A stretch of DNA of 64,000 nt from Oxyruncus cristatus. Lineage: Eukaryota > Chordata > Aves > Passeriformes > Cotingidae. Below the pieces are notes generated by a model that was not told the DNA's origin, did not search any database, and saw only the letters and a list, made by a program, of their open reading frames with translations. Shown here piece by piece: positions 11,692 through 22,681 of this stretch (positions are counted from its first letter, which is position 1; every line of letters starts with the position of its first letter). The stretch covers positions 129,196 through 193,195 of the forward strand of contig VXAY01005687.1 of the NCBI GenBank assembly GCA_013399855.1, written 5' to 3'. The position numbers were made by a program, and so were the translations under genes.

Positions 11692-12706
11692 GCCTGAGAA
11701 TATCATCCAAACACTTTCTGAACTCTCTCAGGCTTGGTGCTGTGAACACTTCCCTGGGGAGCCTGTTCCAGTGCCCAACCACCCTCTGGGTGAAGAATCT
11801 TGTTCCAATATCCAACCTAAACTTCCCCTGAAACAACTTCAGGCCATTCCTTCAGGTCCTGTCACTGGTCCCCAGAGAAGAGATCTGGGTCTACCCCTCT
11901 GCTTTCCCTCACAAGGAGGTTGTAGACTGCAATGAGGTCTCCCTTCAGTCTCCTCCAGGTTGAGCAGACCAAGTGACCTCAACTACTCCTCACAGGGTTT
12001 TCCCTCAAGGCCCTTCACCATCTTCCTTGCCTTCCTTTGGATGCTCTCTAATAGTTTAATGTCTTTTTATATCGTGGTGCCAAAAAAGCCACAATATTCA
12101 AGGTGAGGCCTCACCATTGCAGAACAGAGCGGGACAGTCCCCTCCCTCATCTGGCTGGTGATGCTTTGCCTGATGCCCCCCAGGACAGGGTTGGCCCTCC
12201 TGGCTGCCAGGGCACTGCTGACTCATACTCAACTTGCCATCGACCAGGACTCCCAGATCCTTTTCTGTGGAACTACCTTCCAGCATCTCATTCCCAGTCT
12301 GTACAACCATCCAGGGTTGCCCCATCCCAGGTCTGGAATCCGGCATTTCCCCTTATTGAACTTCATATGGTTGGCATTTGCCCAGTGCTCTAATTTGTCA
12401 AGGTCTCCCCGAAGGGCCTCCCGACCTTTGAGGGAGTCAACAGCTCCTCCCAGTTTTGTGTCATCTGCAAACTTGCTCAGTATCCCTTCCAATCCTGCAT
12501 CCAAGTCTTTATGAAGAAGTTGAAGAGCACGGGGCCCAAGATGGAGCGCTGTGGAACCCCACTGGAGACAGATCATCAGTCTGATGTTCCCCCATTCACT
12601 ATTACTCTCTGCACTTGACCCATGAGACAATTGCTCACCCATCACATGATTGTTTATCCAGCTGTGTGCTGGAAATTTTGTCCAGAAGGACTCTGTAAGA
12701 GACAGT
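11692..12706 (-). mobile_element. CR1 LINE, 3' part (RT end and C-terminus), split by an LTR
   Basis: The minus-strand translation contains the CR1 reverse transcriptase catalytic block SKFADDTKLGG (FADD near 12460-12471). It continues with DLDKLEHWANANHMKFNKGK and ends with the ORF2 C-terminus FRLDIGTRFFTQRVVGHWNR followed by LPREV. Frameshifts interrupt it, for example between the FADD block and the downstream part. The usual 3' untranslated tail with octamers is missing: homology stops near 11692, close to the CpG-rich insert. It is continuous with 13519-14107, the same element on the other side of the LTR. Confidence 0.85.
12702..12706. repeat. Left target-site duplication of the LTR (ACAGT)
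   Basis: ACAGT at 12702-12706 pairs with GCAGT at 13519-13523. Removing the LTR and one copy restores CR1 reading frame across the junction (Asp-Thr-Val-Ser). The one-base mismatch fits mutation after insertion. Confidence 0.65.
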
Positions 12707-13054
12707 TGTGATAGACTGAAATGTTGTTAATGTCTTAAACATTGTCAAAATCATAGAAAGACTTTTTGTCAAACTGCAAAGAAGCAACTGCCTGTCTGTG
12801 ATCACCAAAGCATCCTCCCTCCTCAATATGATTCCTGACTGGAATTTGGACTGTGATGGCAATTTAAGATTTGACTATTGTCCAATTATCTCAGCTCTCA
12901 GGAGAAGTAAACAGGGCTCAGCATGTGGCAGGGGAGAAGGGTTTTGGGTGTGTGATGGCAAAATCTCTCCACACCTAACAGAAGGAATGACATCCCTCTC
13001 TGGGAAGACCACATACCCATGGGAAATTCACTTGAAAGGCAGATGAGAAGGGGT

Positions 13055-13060
13055 TATAAA
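13055..13060 (+). promoter_or_regulatory. TATA box of the solo LTR
   Basis: TATAAA inside GGGGTTATAAACTACC, about 365 bases upstream of the LTR polyadenylation signal, in the usual U3 position. Whether it is active is unknown. Confidence 0.5.
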
Positions 13061-13422
13061 CTACCAAAGACCCCCAAAGCACCTCCTAGACTCCTTCCTG
13101 AGGCCTTCTACCACCAGAACACTGCACATGATCCAAGTGATGCCAAAAATCCAGAGCCTGTTGCAAGAGACTGCAAAGCTTCTCTCCCCAGGGGAGGTGC
13201 TTGGGCATCTCCTGAACAAATATTAGTCCATTGGACTCTATATTTTCTGGGACCCTTGCCAGTGAGAAGACCAGAAGAAGAGGACCCATGGGATACCACC
13301 AGGTTCCACGGAGTGGTGATATTTTTTTTTATTTAATCTGTCTCTGTGATTCTCTTTCTCCCCACACTCCCCTTTTCCCTCTTTCTTTCTCTCTCTCTCT
13401 CTCTGCCTCACATTTATTGTTA

Positions 13423-13428
13423 AATAAA
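13423..13428 (+). terminator. Polyadenylation signal of the solo LTR
   Basis: AATAAA following a CT dinucleotide tract (about 13391-13404), 90 bases before the LTR 3' end. This placement defines the plus orientation of the LTR. Confidence 0.6.
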
Positions 13429-13518
13429 ATCCATACTATTGACTTTAGTATATGGTCTCGTTTGCACCTTAATTTGGGCAGAGGCATTCCTAATAATTTT
13501 AATAACTGGATCATAACA

Positions 13519-14107
13519 GCAGTATCAAAAGCTTTACTGAAATCCAAAAAGATTACATCAACGGGCTTCTCTTGATCAGCTAGGTGGGTTATCCTGTCAT
13601 AAAGGGAAACCAGGTTTGATAAGCAGGACCTTCCTCTCATGAAACAGTGTTGGATGTGACCAATGACTGCGTTGTCTTTCAGGTGTTTTTCAATACTTCC
13701 CAGAATATTGTTCTTCATAACTTTACCAGGCACTGAAGAGAGACTGAGAAGCCAGTGGTTTCCAGGGTCCTCCTTCTTGCCTTCTTGAAAATTGGGACAA
13801 TGTTTACCAGCTCCCAGTCAGCTGGGACCTCTCTGAATTCCCAAGACTGCTCAAAAATCATCAAGAGAGGTTTTGAGATTACATCAGCCAGATCTTTGAG
13901 GATTCTGGGATGGATCCCATCAGGTCCCATATTTGTAGGGATCCAGCTGGGGCAACAGATCCTGCACAGTTACAGGGTTGAATGGGAGTTGATCATTCTC
14001 CAGTCATGGTCCTCCAGCTCAGGGCACTAAGACCCCCTTTGTCCATCATCCGTGTCGAAGACAGAGGCAAAGAAAGCATTAAACACCTCTGCCTTGTCTC
14101 TATCCCT
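13519..14107 (-). mobile_element. CR1 LINE, N-terminal RT part, other side of the LTR
   Basis: The minus-strand translation gives MGPDGIHPRILKDLADVISK at the start of the RT region, then VPADWELVNIVPIFKK. Further on come MRGRSCLSNLVSLYDRITHL and VDVIFLDFSKAFDT, the conserved CR1 RT motif. The last residues before the LTR (FDT) continue at 12701 as VSYRVLLDKI, so the two parts form one element. It is 5'-truncated near 14107 with at least one frameshift (near 13720-13760). Confidence 0.85.
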
Positions 14108-14169
14108 GTTGGAAGGGACCTTAAAGATCATCTAGTTTCAATCCCCCCCACCATGAGCAGGAGTACCAC
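14108..14169 (-). mobile_element. Second CR1 3' tail, abutting the first
   Basis: GTTGGAAGGGACCTTAAAG and then ATCATCTAGTTTCAATCC are the reverse complement of a CR1 3' end. It lies head-to-tail in the same orientation as the larger element at 11692-14107. The larger copy may have inserted at this tail. Only about 60 bases are recognisable. Confidence 0.6.
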
Positions 14170-16501
14170 AAGGCTTAATCCTTCAAGGCTCTCTCAGACA
14201 TACTGAAGCACCATGGCTGGCTTCACAGGCACGCTGAAGACATACTCCTGCAATGTAGATGAAATGGGTTCCTCTGCCTCTCCATGTCTGCAGCTGAAAT
14301 CAGTAATAGGAAAGTATATGGCATAGTAGGAAAAAAAAAAAATACCTGAAAGGGGAAAAATGTAAAAAGCAAGTGTCAGATCACAGTGCATGAGGTCGGT
14401 ATTGATGGTGACTCTCGAGGACTGGAAGAATAAGGGAATCAGGTAAGGGATGTTTTCTTCTTATTAGACTAACTAATGTCCTGTAGCCAAGGGTTAGCAA
14501 GGGGTCTAGTATGTTGGCTGCCTCAGCTCCAAAACTGGTCCTTGTCTGGGGTCATTACATCTGTGCCTGTGGATACCACGTGCTAGCAGAGCCAAAACAG
14601 CAGTACACTGGGTGGAGGGCAGTGGGGAATCAGATTATCTTTGGCAGTATAGCAATCTAAACAGTTATACAACAGTCAGGGTAACATTGGCTGTATAAGA
14701 AGGTTGAGGGTTTTTCTCCACAGATAAATTCCTTGAATCATCCAAGCTCCAAAATTATCTCATGGAAAAGAGGAGAAATTGGTCTATTTTTTGAGAACAA
14801 TGCTGTACCAGCAAGTAAATGGTCTAGGAAGGTAACCTAATGCTTCCTTCTATCAGCAATTTTATTCTCAGCTGGTCTCCAGCCACAGGCAAATAGAAAA
14901 TGTCTTCTCTTCAGTCACAGTGAGTATCTTAAAGGGATTTTGAACTCTCCCACACTTCCCTCCTCCCCAGAACTCATCTGACCTCAACAACTGCTCCACA
15001 GAGACATCATATGAACCATCCCACACCATCCTGCCATTTTTCCAGGCGTTCCCTTCAGCTGTCTTGTATTGCCTCATTATTGGAAACTCTAAATGTCCTT
15101 GCTGTTTTCAAGGTCAGCTTTTCCTCTACAGTGCTATTTCTGAGAGTTGTTTGTTCCATGAATAGCATCCTCCTTTTCAAACAATAGACTCATATCAGAA
15201 CGATACATGATCCTACAGAGAAGGTGGATTTATTTATCAGCAAAGAGATACACATTAAGCCTCCTCACATTACTTATACCCAGGAAGATAGATTACTGGG
15301 GCTGTAGGAGACGAATGGCTCTCCTGAAAGAAAATGAAGCTCCAGCTAATTTGTTCTAGGTTACTAAGAAAGCCAAGGAACCAATTCTCAGTTTGTTATA
15401 AGACAAATTCCTCCCACTCATTTACAATGTATTTCCTCTATTATACATGCTTTCAAAAGGTTTTGTTCTAAGAAATCCCATGACAAAGTTACAAGAACAG
15501 ATTTGGTATGATGTTTCTAACGACTTAATTTTCTGAGAAGATCATCATTTTTTCTTAGAGAAATTTGCACTATTTTCTTCAGATTTCTCGTCCCAGCCTA
15601 TGGCCAAAACATATCAGATTCATACAGGGCCCACAATTCTGCCTTCCCTCTGAGTTATGAGGTGTCCCTGAGCAATTCTAGCAGAAGGATCAGGGGAAAC
15701 CCTACCTCCCAACTGGCTGTATGCAGAGCTGGCTGAAGTCTTCTGATAAATTCTTCTTTCAGATCCTAGTTTTGTCTGGACAGGGTTGCCCATCCTTGGT
15801 GTCAGAGAAAACAGACAACCCGTACACAAGGTTTCTGAGTTTGGGAAACAAGTTGTTTGTGAGCTATGTGGTGATTGGAAGTGGAAATTGGTGAAATGAT
15901 CACATTGTGCGAACTTATTGGAAGCCTCACTGCATAATCTAGATTTTTCTTCCAAAGAAAAGCTCCACTCCTTCAATTACTCAGATAGCATGTCTGCACA
16001 ATTGCACAAAGAGAGAATAAAAAATAAACCTTAAAAGAAACCTAAGCTATAAGTTATGGAGATTCATATTTGCATTCGAATAAAGTGGCATGCATATGAT
16101 AAAACCTGTCTTCCATCATCTTTCCAAATAAATTGGGTTGCATGTGACTGCACCCCCTACTGCACCATGCCACGAGTCGTACAGGAGCACTGCTGTGATT
16201 CTACTGATCTCTGAAGCTCCAGCCCTTCTGCAACTTCCTTTATAGATTTCTAAATCTATAAAATGATCTCTACATGAAACTGCACAAACTTGTTTTCAGG
16301 CTGAAGTGACAATCAGAGAAATAAAATGTCAGGGAAGCTGACTCTGAAGAGTGCTAAATACTCCCATCTTCTCATAGGGTCCAATTTTTATTTAAGGATA
16401 AAAATTCTCCCCTCACTTCAAAGATGCATTCAAATCTAACAACATTGGGGTAATGGAGACTGAGACCCATAGGACTTAATGAGCATTGAAGTACTCATTA
16501 C
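14170..16501. other. Single-copy AT-rich DNA
   Basis: No repeat family was recognised. An A13 run lies near 14329-14341. The minus-strand frame at 14868-15077 has a protein-like look but no usable splice sites. Confidence 0.3.
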
Positions 16502-16566
16502 CTCCCAGGCAGCCCTTAGCCATCTGGATAGTCAATCCCATGGAGCAAGTACCTTGTTGGATTACC
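16502..16566 (-). CDS. Weak candidate exon
   Basis: The minus strand shows a strong acceptor (gaaagttgcccctctccttcag), a 65-base open stretch reading VIQQGTCSMGLTIQMAKGCL and a donor GGGAG|GTAATGAG. Its phases (1 in, 1 out) do not chain with the other candidates found. No family was recognised. Confidence 0.12.
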
Positions 16567-19500
16567 CTGAAGGAGAGGGGCAACTTTCCTTGGCATCCTG
16601 CAGATTACTTGTTTTTTTGTGCACTTGTGCTGCAATGATTTGACTGAGGAGGGTAAGATAGAAGCTTTACATTCACAGACTAGAAATGCCTTTCAGAAAT
16701 ATATAAAACATGAAAACGAGGCACATCCCTTCAAAAATATGTTAAAGATTTGCTTATTCAAATTGGATTTTTCCAGAGTTTAGAACTCAGTGCTTTTTAA
16801 TGAATGTTTTAATATGACCAACTGACTGCTCCGTGCATCTGACAGATAACTGAATTCATAAGGTATTGTTCTTATTCCCATATTTTAAGCTAAAGAATGA
16901 TGAATAACGAATAGCAAACTTCTTCTCTGTATATAAGTAGGCAACTTCACATAAAATCTGTATGAAACGAGGTATTCCACAAATGCTACACAAATAGCAC
17001 CATATTCTTGTCTTGTTTGCAAATAGAAAGCTGCAAAACATCATCAAGCCTGGTAGCTATCAGGCTTTGAAGTGAAATGGTTATAAACTCTACTTCAGGT
17101 TTACCAATGCAGTAAAAAGTTCCAAAAGTTGAAAATTAACTATTGTTGGTGTTTTTATCAGCTTTAGCCCAGAAAAAAATATATGCTTCAAGCCTACTGA
17201 CCTCTGGGCCATGCTCATCCGCACGATGCTAAACTTGCCAATGTTCCTTTTTCATTTCTCTGAATTAAATCAGGCTTAGGAGCAATGTTATCAATAAGGT
17301 TATAACACTGAACAGGAAAATCTGAGAGAGAAGAGATAGTCTAGACACCAGCTGCTACTCAGAAAGCTTTTCTTCTGGAGTTTTCTACATAACCTCTGAT
17401 AAAATGAGAGTTCATATTTCGTATGATCCAAACTTCTTACATCTTTCTTATAGTAACACAATAATAACTAAATTACTTGTTTTTTTCTCTTTTCTTAAAA
17501 CAGAAACATTCTGATATGTTATTTCAAATATCACAGTATTGCCCTTTTCAAGCAGCCCTTCCTGTGTTGATAACAATCTTAGATTTTGCTTTCTAGCACA
17601 ACTGCTGTTGCACCACATACAGTGACAACTTGTTATCCCTGGCTCAAGAGACATCATCTTCCTTTTTATTTTTTTTGTATTCTAATCCACCACTGAATCA
17701 CTGCTGCACTCCTGAAAAAAAAAAAAAAAAGTAAGCAAGCAAGAATTTCATATTTGTTCTACAATTTTCAATGACTGCATGGAATAAAAAAGCAGGAAAA
17801 AAATGTGAGAGGTGAAAATTATATGTTATACAACATTATATATAGAAATCACATATTTATATTCTTACATTGAATTTTATAGAGTTATGTGGGAATCGGC
17901 CAATATTAAGAAGATACAACTTAAAGTCAAAAGAGTCATTGTGGTCAACTGCCTAAGAGGAAGCATGCAGTCATTACTTCCTAGGATTAACACCTAAACC
18001 CATCTTCACTAAATCATTCTTGAGAACTTTATTCTCATATATGCAAGAATAAGCAGGCAGGCTCAAAGCTCTGTTTCTATACCAGATTCCTTTGGGTACT
18101 CAGAAGCTTTGGATTTGCCTTACATCCTATTGTATGTAGGGTGATCAACAGGAATCTCACAGGCTTCTCCTGCAAGACACAGGATTGTTTGCTGCACCTT
18201 AGCCTTAGTGGAAGGTGAGAAGATACACCCCCTGAACCCTTGAACATCCCAAACGAGGGCACAGCACTAGCATATGTTAATTTTATCTCTTGGATTGCCT
18301 GACAGAGTTTCTTCACACATGACAGCAACCAGAAGAGTCTTCAGTGCAGCAAACCCATCCTCCAGTCCACCCTTCTGATATGCTCTTAGGCCAGAGATAG
18401 TATAGTGAATGACAGAGAGATGTATGACTGTATTACCTCTCAGAATGCTCTCTTACATTGTCAGAACAACAAAAAGCAGGATACAGAACCAAATGCTGGC
18501 ACAAAATGCTTATTTACCCACCTTCCTTCTTTATCATGGCTTTTCTACTCCCCCTTGAGAACTTCACAAAGACCACTCTCAGCAGCTGGCACTTTCCACC
18601 GATGAGAGTTACACAATCAGAAGGATTTGTGGTGTTGACAAATATTTAAAGCTCTAGTTTCTCAGCTAGAGCTTGAGAATGGAATAGAGCTGAACTATGA
18701 CTGTTTCTGCCTCTAAAAGATTCTTTGATCAGTGTATCTCAATCTCTCAAGGACATCTTTCAGATCAAAAAGGTAGAAGTGGTGTACAGAGATTCCATTT
18801 ACCTTTCATGAGTGGAGTCAGTGAGACCAAGTCCATGGATCAAGCAACTTTGAAGAAATGACTGCTCCTCTCTCTAGTGCCACTAGGATTCTGCCCTGCA
18901 GGCAGCACCTGCTGAAGATTTAGAAAAAAACATCCTTTTGGCTAATCATGGTTGAATATGTGTATTCAGTTTCACTATGTCCTTGTGTAAGGATTTGGAT
19001 TGATTTCCCAGTACCCTTGCAATTCTGCAAAAAGCAGAGAAAGACAGAGACTTGGGGAATAGAGAGAACTGAAGAAGCATGGTTGCTGCAAGTTGGTTGT
19101 TTTTTGGTTGGTTGGTTGGTTGGTTTTTTGGGTTTTTTTGCAGGTACTGTTGAGCATATGTCCTGTTGTAGATATCCACAAAGAAAGATGAGACAAGGGA
19201 CTATTCACGGTTTCTGCTGAACACTAATTATTGTATTGCTCTCCTGAACTTGGCACGTGACTCAGCACCTAATTCCAGTTCCTAACATTGTAGAAAGATT
19301 AGTGACTTAGATGTTACTGCTTTGCAGGTTTCTGATCTGGCATATTTTGATACCAGAAGAAAACGACCTCTGAATTCTGCTTCAGTCAGCCTTGCTGTCT
19401 CACTAAAGAGCTATGCCAGCTACACCCTCACACACTTTTCAATCCATACTGATATTCTTTCAGATGAGATAACTTGACCTTTAGGAAACCCATCTACAGC

Positions 19501-22500
19501 TGAATGTGCAAGAAGTGGCAGCCTGAAATGATATGTTCTTGCCAGGGTAATAAAGCCAAGCTCAAAAAAGATCTAACATATGCATATTCCTTTTATTTCA
19601 GAGGTGACTGTAATTTCAGGGAAAAGGCAAGCAGGTGATTGATTTGTTTATAGAGTCAGGAGAGCACATTGGAGGTGAATTTCAAGTCTGCTCTCTGTTA
19701 CAACTGTGGAACAATGCAAAGGTTAAAGGGTCAGTCACAGTGTCTGCAACTGAAGTGTAGACCTGGCTACCTGCTGGGGTTCAGAAAGATAGTTCAGGAC
19801 GTAAGGAGCACTCTGGGAAACATTGTAAAAGGTTACACATAAGACGTGTGAGGATTGAGTAGTTAAAATTGTAATTCTCCTTTCGAAAATTTTCAATTGC
19901 AGTGATTGAAATGACCATCCAAGATTTCTGAAAGACTTGTACAAAGCTGAATAAATGATGAGAGTTTCTTTGTCATGGTAAGTACTCAGAGATTTCACAG
20001 TGATTTACTGGAGGAAGCCCACATGTTATGTGTCTGCATTTGCTGGTAATAGCTTCGATTTGAAGAACTTGGTCTACTGGCACAGGTTTTTCTGATCTGC
20101 AATGCAATTTTCTGGACCTGTGAGAAGTACTTGCTCACCCATCAGCTTGGATCATGGCTTTGGGTCTGTGTGTGTCCATGGTATGGAGAGATGGGCATAT
20201 TGATAGCTGCCTTGGACACTGAATAACTGACACGTATCAGTCAGCCAACACTGCCTCAAGTCAACATAAGAGTATTTTCCTTTTTGATTCTAGAAACTAT
20301 CCTGGGAATTGGGTAATTCATTTGAGAGATGGGTCTCTGTTTCATTGAAGGAAAAAAAATCAAACAAACCCCTGACTCAGGACTTGGGCTCCCTCCAGAG
20401 GAGAAATTCAGGCATTTCTTTTAATCTGTGATAACTTATAAACCTGTCATAGGGGGTTTCTGCATAGCATGGACCCTTCACGACTGGTCATAGATAAACT
20501 GCTTAGCAGTGGCTGACATGTTGAAAATGATGGGAATAACAAGAATTTTCCAAATGTCTGTGCTATATATCATGATGGCGATGGCACAGTGGCATCCATT
20601 TTTCAAAACAATCTTTATGTCATTTGTTGAATGTAGCATGTGAATTCTGCCCAAATATCCCTTCCAGGCAGAAAAAGAAAGGAAATTAAGAATGTCAGTG
20701 ATGCAAGCACAGAAACCATAAGGGTGTATTCATGACTATCCATGACCTTGCAATGGACTCCTACAGGCATTCTGCTTGTTTGTGTTTCTGCTGATAACAC
20801 AGCCTGCAAAATGTTGCCCAGACATACTAAGATAATGGAAATAAGTAAATTATTAATTCCAAAGGGACATCTGCTTGAAAAATTCTGGAATGATGACTTA
20901 TTTGTAATACCAAGTAAAGTACAGCTCTTTTGTCTAACTGTCATCTCGAAACGACAGTGAACTAAGCCCTTGGTAATGGGCTCATTCATCCAGCCCAGTT
21001 AAATTCCAATTTATCTTTCTAGTTTGCACTAAAGCATCACAGAAGGAGCAGTTGTTAGGGTTTAGCATGTTGCTGTGAATTATTGAATGTGAAGCTGCCA
21101 AAGCTCTTTGTATCAGATTCATAGTATATATTTGGCACAATTCAGTATTCATTATTGCCAGAAACAACAGGCTATGCAAACTAATCAGATTAATTAAAAT
21201 CAATTTGTGCAAATGAAGGATGACCTTTGTTCTCTTTCATAATGTTGGTAAACTTCTTGCACGCTGCTGACAACCAAATATCAATGTACGTTTTTACTCT
21301 TACACAGGATTGTACACTTACTACTTAGCTACACTCTCAGAATCCAACTACCATAATAATGGATTTTCTCAGATTATTTGCTAAGAAGTATATAGTGTAG
21401 ATCGGGGGCCGATATTCTGCCACAGATCGTATTCCCATAAATAGCTCATGCAAAGAATCTTGCTTACACCCAAGGGGGTGCTTGGTTAGGGAAGGCTCCC
21501 TGTTGCTGCTGTGATCTGACATTTCTCAAGCCTGCAGTATTTAAGTGCAGGAGAGAGAATGCTCTAAAGATAAATTCAGCATCTCAAACTTTATTTTGAT
21601 TACACTTAAACCATATAATATTCTGATCATGAGGCCTCAAATCAGTTGTTGAGAAATATATCCATATTCTATAGAACAGAATAAAGTCCTGCAGATTTGG
21701 GGCTTGCAATACAGGGCATGTTTTGGCCCATGGTTGCTTTATGTAAGCTTTTAAACAGGTGTTGTTGTCAGATCTTCCATCAGCCTGTGAGGGGCCTGAA
21801 AAAAAATCTCTGTTTCACAGTGCCTCTGTTTCTCCATCTCTTAATGTGATTTATACTCCTCCTTGCCATTTTGTCACTAGCTGTGACAGGCAGCCACAAG
21901 TCACCATTGTAACTCTGAAAAAAGCTCTGATTGTGCAATAGATTTTTGGGCACAGAGATACTCCTTTTATATAGATATATTTCATTACAATAATTGATAT
22001 AAAAAATATTCAGTTTATAAGCATTGCCATTAAGGTATGGCAGATGCCCAATAAAGCTTGTGGATGCTACTGCGTTTTCAATAAAGCTACAAGATTTCTG
22101 GCCATGTGGAAGTTTCTTGAATGACAACAGAACACGGGCAATGACTTAAATCTCGATTGAGGAGGGCTTTTGCAAGACTCTATGAAGTCCTATTTTGAAA
22201 TTCTAATCAGTTTTTTTGGGGGGGAAAAAAAAAAAAAAGAAGACCCCAGTTCGCCACTTTGGGAGAGTTGTGTTATACATCCTTTCATATATAAAATGAA
22301 ATTTCTTTTTGAAATCCATCAGAGAAGACTCAGTCATTCAGGAAACAGTCTCTGATCAAATATACAGAATGTGCTTTCTCTGTACCTGTTCTTATAACCA
22401 GGATTTTTAGTGGAAATTATGTCCTGTGTCAAACTTCAGCACATAAGAATTTGCATTATTTGTGGCCTATCCACTGTGGAATATATTTATTTTACTGGAA

Positions 22501-22638
22501 TCTGTCCATATTTCAACTGACAACGTGAGGAATAAGTTCAAGCACGAGCTGAATTACACATATCTTAAGCAGATGATTTACATGTTCAATATTTTGAGAG
22601 ATGAGGGGTAAACTGAGATCTGTGAGGATCCTCTGGGT
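16567..22638. other. Single-copy AT-rich DNA with simple repeats
   Basis: No repeat family was recognised. It contains an A16 run (17715-17730), a GGTT tract (19105-19124) and a G7A14 run (about 22218-22238). The minus-strand frame at 17448-17657 includes LLEKGNTVIFEITYQNVSVL, which looks protein-like and has an acceptor-like and a donor-like edge, but the evidence is too thin to call. Confidence 0.3.
19105..19124. repeat. (TTGG)n microsatellite
   Basis: About five tandem TTGG units, extended on both sides by T- and G-rich interrupted copies (19091-19140). Confidence 0.8.
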
Positions 22639-22681
22639 TATGAAATATTTCATAGGGTAGCTACTTTCTTCAAGAAAGTAG
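22639..22681. repeat. Two adjacent perfect palindromes
   Basis: TATGAAATATTTCATA (22639-22654) is a perfect 16-bp palindrome. Seven bases later, arms CTACTTTCTT (22661-22670) and AAGAAAGTAG (22672-22681) form an inverted repeat around a single central base. The clustering is unusual, but no function is implied. Confidence 0.7.

Larger units (their letters stand above)
12707..13518 (+). mobile_element. Solo LTR of an endogenous retrovirus, inserted in CR1
   Basis: The 812-bp segment starts TGTGATAG and ends ATAACA, with TG...CA termini and 5-bp flanking duplications. In plus orientation it has a TATA box (13055-13060) and an AATAAA signal (13423-13428) just after a CT-rich tract. A GTCTCGTTTGCACC block near the 3' end is typical of avian LTRs. 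No internal retroviral genes are present, so recombination between two LTRs probably left this solo copy. The duplication length would suit an ERVL-like family, but the class is inferred. The short open frames inside it are not genes. Confidence 0.75.

Noticed and set aside
12798..13336. Overlapping open frames suggesting small genes
   Set aside because: They lie wholly inside the solo LTR and match no protein.
17448..17657. Protein-like frame with LLEKGNTVIFEITYQN
   Set aside because: Acceptor and donor edges exist but the implied exon does not chain in phase with other candidates and has no family match.
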